NCBI GenBank assembly: GCA_019914945.1 | Contig: CM034105.1 | Coordinates: 11,222,001-11,286,000 of the forward strand | Length of the DNA stretch: 64,000 bases | From: Typha latifolia | Taxonomy: Eukaryota > Streptophyta > Magnoliopsida > Poales > Typhaceae | Direction of reading: 5' to 3' | Shown here: in pieces, positions 60,907 to 64,000 of the stretch | How positions within the stretch are numbered: the first letter of the stretch is position 1 | How the letters are laid out: the number at the start of each line of letters is the position of its first letter | Position numbers and translations under genes: made by a program | The notes under the pieces: model-generated | The model's input: only the letters and a program-made list of their open reading frames with translations | Told to the model about the DNA's origin: nothing | Database searches by the model: none

Positions 60907-62275
60907 TTTTGTGGTTGTTATTGTTTTTTTACTCAGCACAAATATGGTTTTATTATTTTTAACTTAGCTCCTTTTTTTTATCAAACACCAAATACACATT
61001 TGTTAGTGTTTTTTTTTTTTGTTAAATTTAATGACAAATGCTAGGGTTTTGGGTTGTTCAGAACTGACTTTATTAGGAAAATACTTTGGTTAATTCTTTA
61101 ACAATGTCATTTTAGATGCTACCAATGAGTACATGATCTCCTTCTTTGTAAGTTTATAATTGTTATAATTTAAGAAATGAATACCATCTTCTTTTCTATC
61201 TTTGGTAATACTCACTACATTCTTATGTATTATATTATAATACTTTGATAATACTCACCTTACTTAGGCTTTATCAAGTTTTAGCTAATATACTTACTAA
61301 GTTGTCTAGTCTAAGCTTTAAGTCCTGTTTATAACCGATGCTGAGACATTACTTTAAGTCATTGCGCTACTCCTCTAAGCTATCATAGTTCGAAACTAAA
61401 CCGAGCCATTTAGCCAAATTATCTTACTCGTAAGTAAATTTCTCTATTATAATTCCTTAGGATTCGAGTTGAATCTGAAAGAACGTTATAGGGAAAGTAT
61501 CTAACAGCTTTGCTTTACTAAGTTGATTAGTATAGGATGAGTCTAGACACCCATTCCCTCTTATTTAAACAAAGAAACAACCTTATCTCTTCTATCACAA
61601 GTCTAAATAGCATTTATCTCACCAAGTGTGTACTAGAAAATGGATCATAATCTGCATCAAGTTCGTCCTTATAGTGATTAAGCTTCCATCAAAATTATTA
61701 CATTCGTTTTCTTTTATCTTTATATCATATGTCCAAAATGGATCTCGATTATAAAGTTATGATCTACGAAACTAAGTAGTTCACTACTTTAGTGTTTTTA
61801 ACAATAAGACGATTTATTGTTTAGTGTTTTATGTATATATTTCTCTAGTAAAGCATTATATATTTCAGTATTATTTCAATAAAAGTACCAACAAGATTAG
61901 TATTTTACTTAAAAAAATAATGATATGATTAATGATATACAAGCTTGCATTATTTTCCTTTTCTTTTGTTTTCTTTTTTGTTTTGAGAAGCTGTATAGGA
62001 TTAAATATTATTAATTCCTCCTTTCTTATTATTTTGTTAGCATGCATTGGAATGAGAGTACAATAATATTACTAAAAATCATAATAATTAAAGAAGAAAT
62101 TATGGGCTAATTATGGTGTGACAAGATCAGAAATAAAATAGTAGTAATGTTAAAATTTGCATTAGTGATAATATCACTATTATAAATGCTATGGACAAAC
62201 AATATTGCTTAAATTTTATTTTGAATCATTCTAATCTTTAATTTTAATATCTATTGGGTGATTTCAATAAAAATA

Positions 62276-62345
62276 TATTTTAATTTTAATTTTAATAAAA
62301 ATATTTTTTAATTTTAATTTTAATAAAAATATTTTTTAATTTTTT
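62276..62345 (+). repeat. Short tandem repeat, about 31-bp unit
   Basis: AATTTTAATAAAAATATTTT repeats at least twice, with partial units on both sides. Confidence 0.7.
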
Positions 62346-62624
62346 CTTTTTTGGCTATTTTTCGAGTTTACCCATCGGACGTGATCGGATTGGTCCACGA
62401 TTTAAAGCATTCACGTTCCATGAGTTTGAATGAAAAGGGATAATTATGCTTAGCCTTCTAACTATTACCGTTTTCTATAAACACCCTATAAACTCTTTTA
62501 TTATCCATATAGAATAATTGTACTAAGATAAACAATCATATAACCCCTTGACTAAAAATAAAAAAAAATAGCTACATAGAATCTTTGAGCTGAAAATTTT
62601 CTTATTTTAGGTAAGAGGTTTATG

Positions 62625-62990
62625 TAGTGGTGAAAACGGATCGGATACGGATCGGGTATTGGTCAATCCATATCCGGATCCATATTTTTAGTCCGGATAC
62701 AAATTCGGATACGGATATTGGACGACAAATAATATATAACACATCATTATCAATATTCACTATTTAAATAAGCAAATTAAAAATTAAAAATTATTTAAAA
62801 ATATATGTGGGTAAACGGATAATCGATATCCATATCCGAATTCGAAAATTATATCTGACCGTATCCAAATCCGTATTCAGATTCTTTTTTCAAAAATTCT
62901 ATCCGTATCCAAATTGAATAGGAATTTTTTATCCGAATTGAGTCGGATAGCGGGTCGGGTCAGAGTTAATCCGACCCGTTTTCACCCCTA
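62625..62990. mobile_element. hAT-type MITE with perfect 8-bp target duplication
   Basis: The 366-bp element has terminal inverted repeats TAGTGGTGAAAACGG and (inverse of the right end) TAGGGGTGAAAACGG, 14 of 15 matching. It is flanked by GGTTTATG at 62617-62624 and 62991-62998. The copy 1 flank has one unoccupied GGTTTATC at 49050-49057. The interior is rich in CGGATA/TATCCG motifs and encodes nothing. Confidence 0.92.
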
Positions 62991-63320
62991 GGTTTATGTG
63001 GTTAAAAAAAAATTAGATATAATTAATCCAAAACAAATATCATTTTATTGAGACGAGAATAAAGAAGTATGATTAAGCATTCATTACTAGCTTGTTTTCT
63101 TGTTCTATTATATTAATTTTGTCTTTAGACGACAAAAGTATTAATAAGTAAAATACATAAAATAATTATAAATATTTATGTAATACAACTACGAATTACA
63201 TTCTGCCAAATACATTCAGCAAATTACAAATGTAAGATAGCTGTGACTTAGTCTGACTTTTTTATATGAAATAACTTCAATAATTGTGTGAATTGGTCCA
63301 CTTAGAATAGTTTTAACTGT

Positions 63321-63590
63321 GAAGCCCCTGCAGTCTTGCATGGATTGCAGATAGGCTATTGGCTAGGGTGAAAGTAGTCGTTGAGTATGAAGAGCTGGTG
63401 AGGATTTTGAACGGCGATCTAGTTGTGCCTTGGAGACTCAGGGGCACCGTAGCTGGCTGCCGGAGTATGGTGAGTAACTTTAATGATGTTGTGTTCTCAC
63501 ATACTCGGAGAGAGATGAATAGAGCGACGGATTGGGTAAGTAGGCTTGGGCGAAGAGTTGCTAACAGGGTCTGTTTGGAGTATTGAATCC
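63321..63590 (+). pseudogene. LINE RNase H domain fragment (uninterrupted paralogue)
   Basis: Encodes EAPAVLHGLQIG, then VKVVVEYEELVRILNGDLVV, PWRLRGTVAGCRSMVSNF and REMNRATDWVSRLGRR. This is the RNase H arrangement of LINE pol proteins, with the SDS motif changed to YEE. A local frame problem lies near the WLARVK junction. It shows the state of the locus before LTR insertion in copy 1. Confidence 0.65.
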
Positions 63591-63685
63591 CCAAAGCTGA
63601 AGGAACTTGAGGCCATTCTCCGACAGAATAGAGAGTATCCATTGGCCTCCTTGTAACCTTTAGCTGATTTCAGCTCATCAATCAA

Positions 63686-63687
<2 letters not shown>

Positions 63688-63734
<47 letters not shown>
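63688..63734 (+). repeat. (TA)n microsatellite
   Basis: About 23 TA units. The paralogous position (about 53185) has only ATATAA and a T-run, so the expansion is specific to this copy. Confidence 0.95.
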
Positions 63735-63738
<4 letters not shown>

Positions 63739-64000
63739 CTATTTCACTAGTGCTATTGCGTTGTTTGTTCGTCGCTTTCCCTCCGCGGTTTCGTCCATAG
63801 TTTTCTAATATTCTTGGATATTAATAGGTTAATTTCATAATTGGCACAACCGAAATATCTGAATGGCATTCAAACTATTAAAAAATAATCAACTAGATCT
63901 TGTGTCTAGCCACTAAAATGATTCAATATCCCTATCATTTGTTTGGTCAACTAGATCTTATGTCTAGCCATTTGATTCATCGCAGGTACATTATTTAAAC

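Larger units (their letters stand above)
60750..62345. other. Non-duplicated AT-rich DNA with low-complexity tracts
   Basis: This stretch has no counterpart in the copy 1 flank. It includes a (TTTTTC)n-type tract at 60842-60906, a relative of the 18200-18430 repeat at 61690-61870, and an AT-rich tandem repeat of about 31 bp at 62276-62345. No gene was recognised. Confidence 0.45.

Overview
This is nuclear DNA from a flowering plant, most likely a monocot. The genes are intron-containing, a plant cytosolic ribulose-phosphate 3-epimerase and CC-NBS-LRR resistance genes are present, the intergenic DNA is AT-rich, and Ty3/gypsy-type LTRs, MITEs and LINE RNase H remnants are common. A pineapple-like genome would fit, but the sequence does not prove the species. 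A 500-N assembly gap lies at 34754-35253.

Layout. 1-5 kb: AT-rich DNA, a probable hAT-type MITE and a reverse-oriented solo LTR (2224-4963). 5.2-11.9 kb: an apparently intact minus-strand gene for cytosolic ribulose-phosphate 3-epimerase. It resolves into eight exons, one of them a 5-nt microexon, that sum to 675 nt in an unbroken frame of 224 residues. 12-17.8 kb: a graveyard of gene fragments, with two pieces of an oligopeptide transporter in opposite orientation, a piece of a GRV2/RME-8-like endosomal DnaJ protein and a LINE RNase H domain. Short copies of epimerase leader sequence flank it. 18-29 kb: gene-free, with four copies of one long-TIR MITE family, an LTR-like repeat and microsatellites.

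29.4-40.5 kb: a plant-specific gene similar to the uncharacterised Arabidopsis At3g27210 appears twice, on either side of the N gap. The two copies look like the unmerged ends of adjacent contigs, so there is probably one real gene, with exon 1 taken from the left copy and exons 2-3 from the right. 43.3 kb: a tRNA-Arg(ACG) gene on the minus strand.

44.6-64 kb: a tandem segmental duplication carrying CC-NBS-LRR genes. Copy 1 (45594-48402) is complete apart from two nearby 1-nt deletions in the LRR region. Copy 2 (57082-59881) is a pseudogene with nonsense and frameshift lesions. Smaller CNL remnants lie at 44975-45095 and 54714-55140. The flanks of the two copies align to the end of the window and record later events: a Ty3/gypsy LTR-gag insertion in copy 1 (49389-52903), and a MITE plus a hAT-type element with a perfect 8-bp target duplication in copy 2. 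The last ~417 bp of the two genes and their 3' flanks are almost identical, which suggests recent gene conversion.

I see no undescribed biochemical system. The most informative signals are the microexon, the mosaic of gene fragments beside the epimerase, the collapsed-overlap artefact at the gap, and the dated insertions in the resistance-gene duplication.
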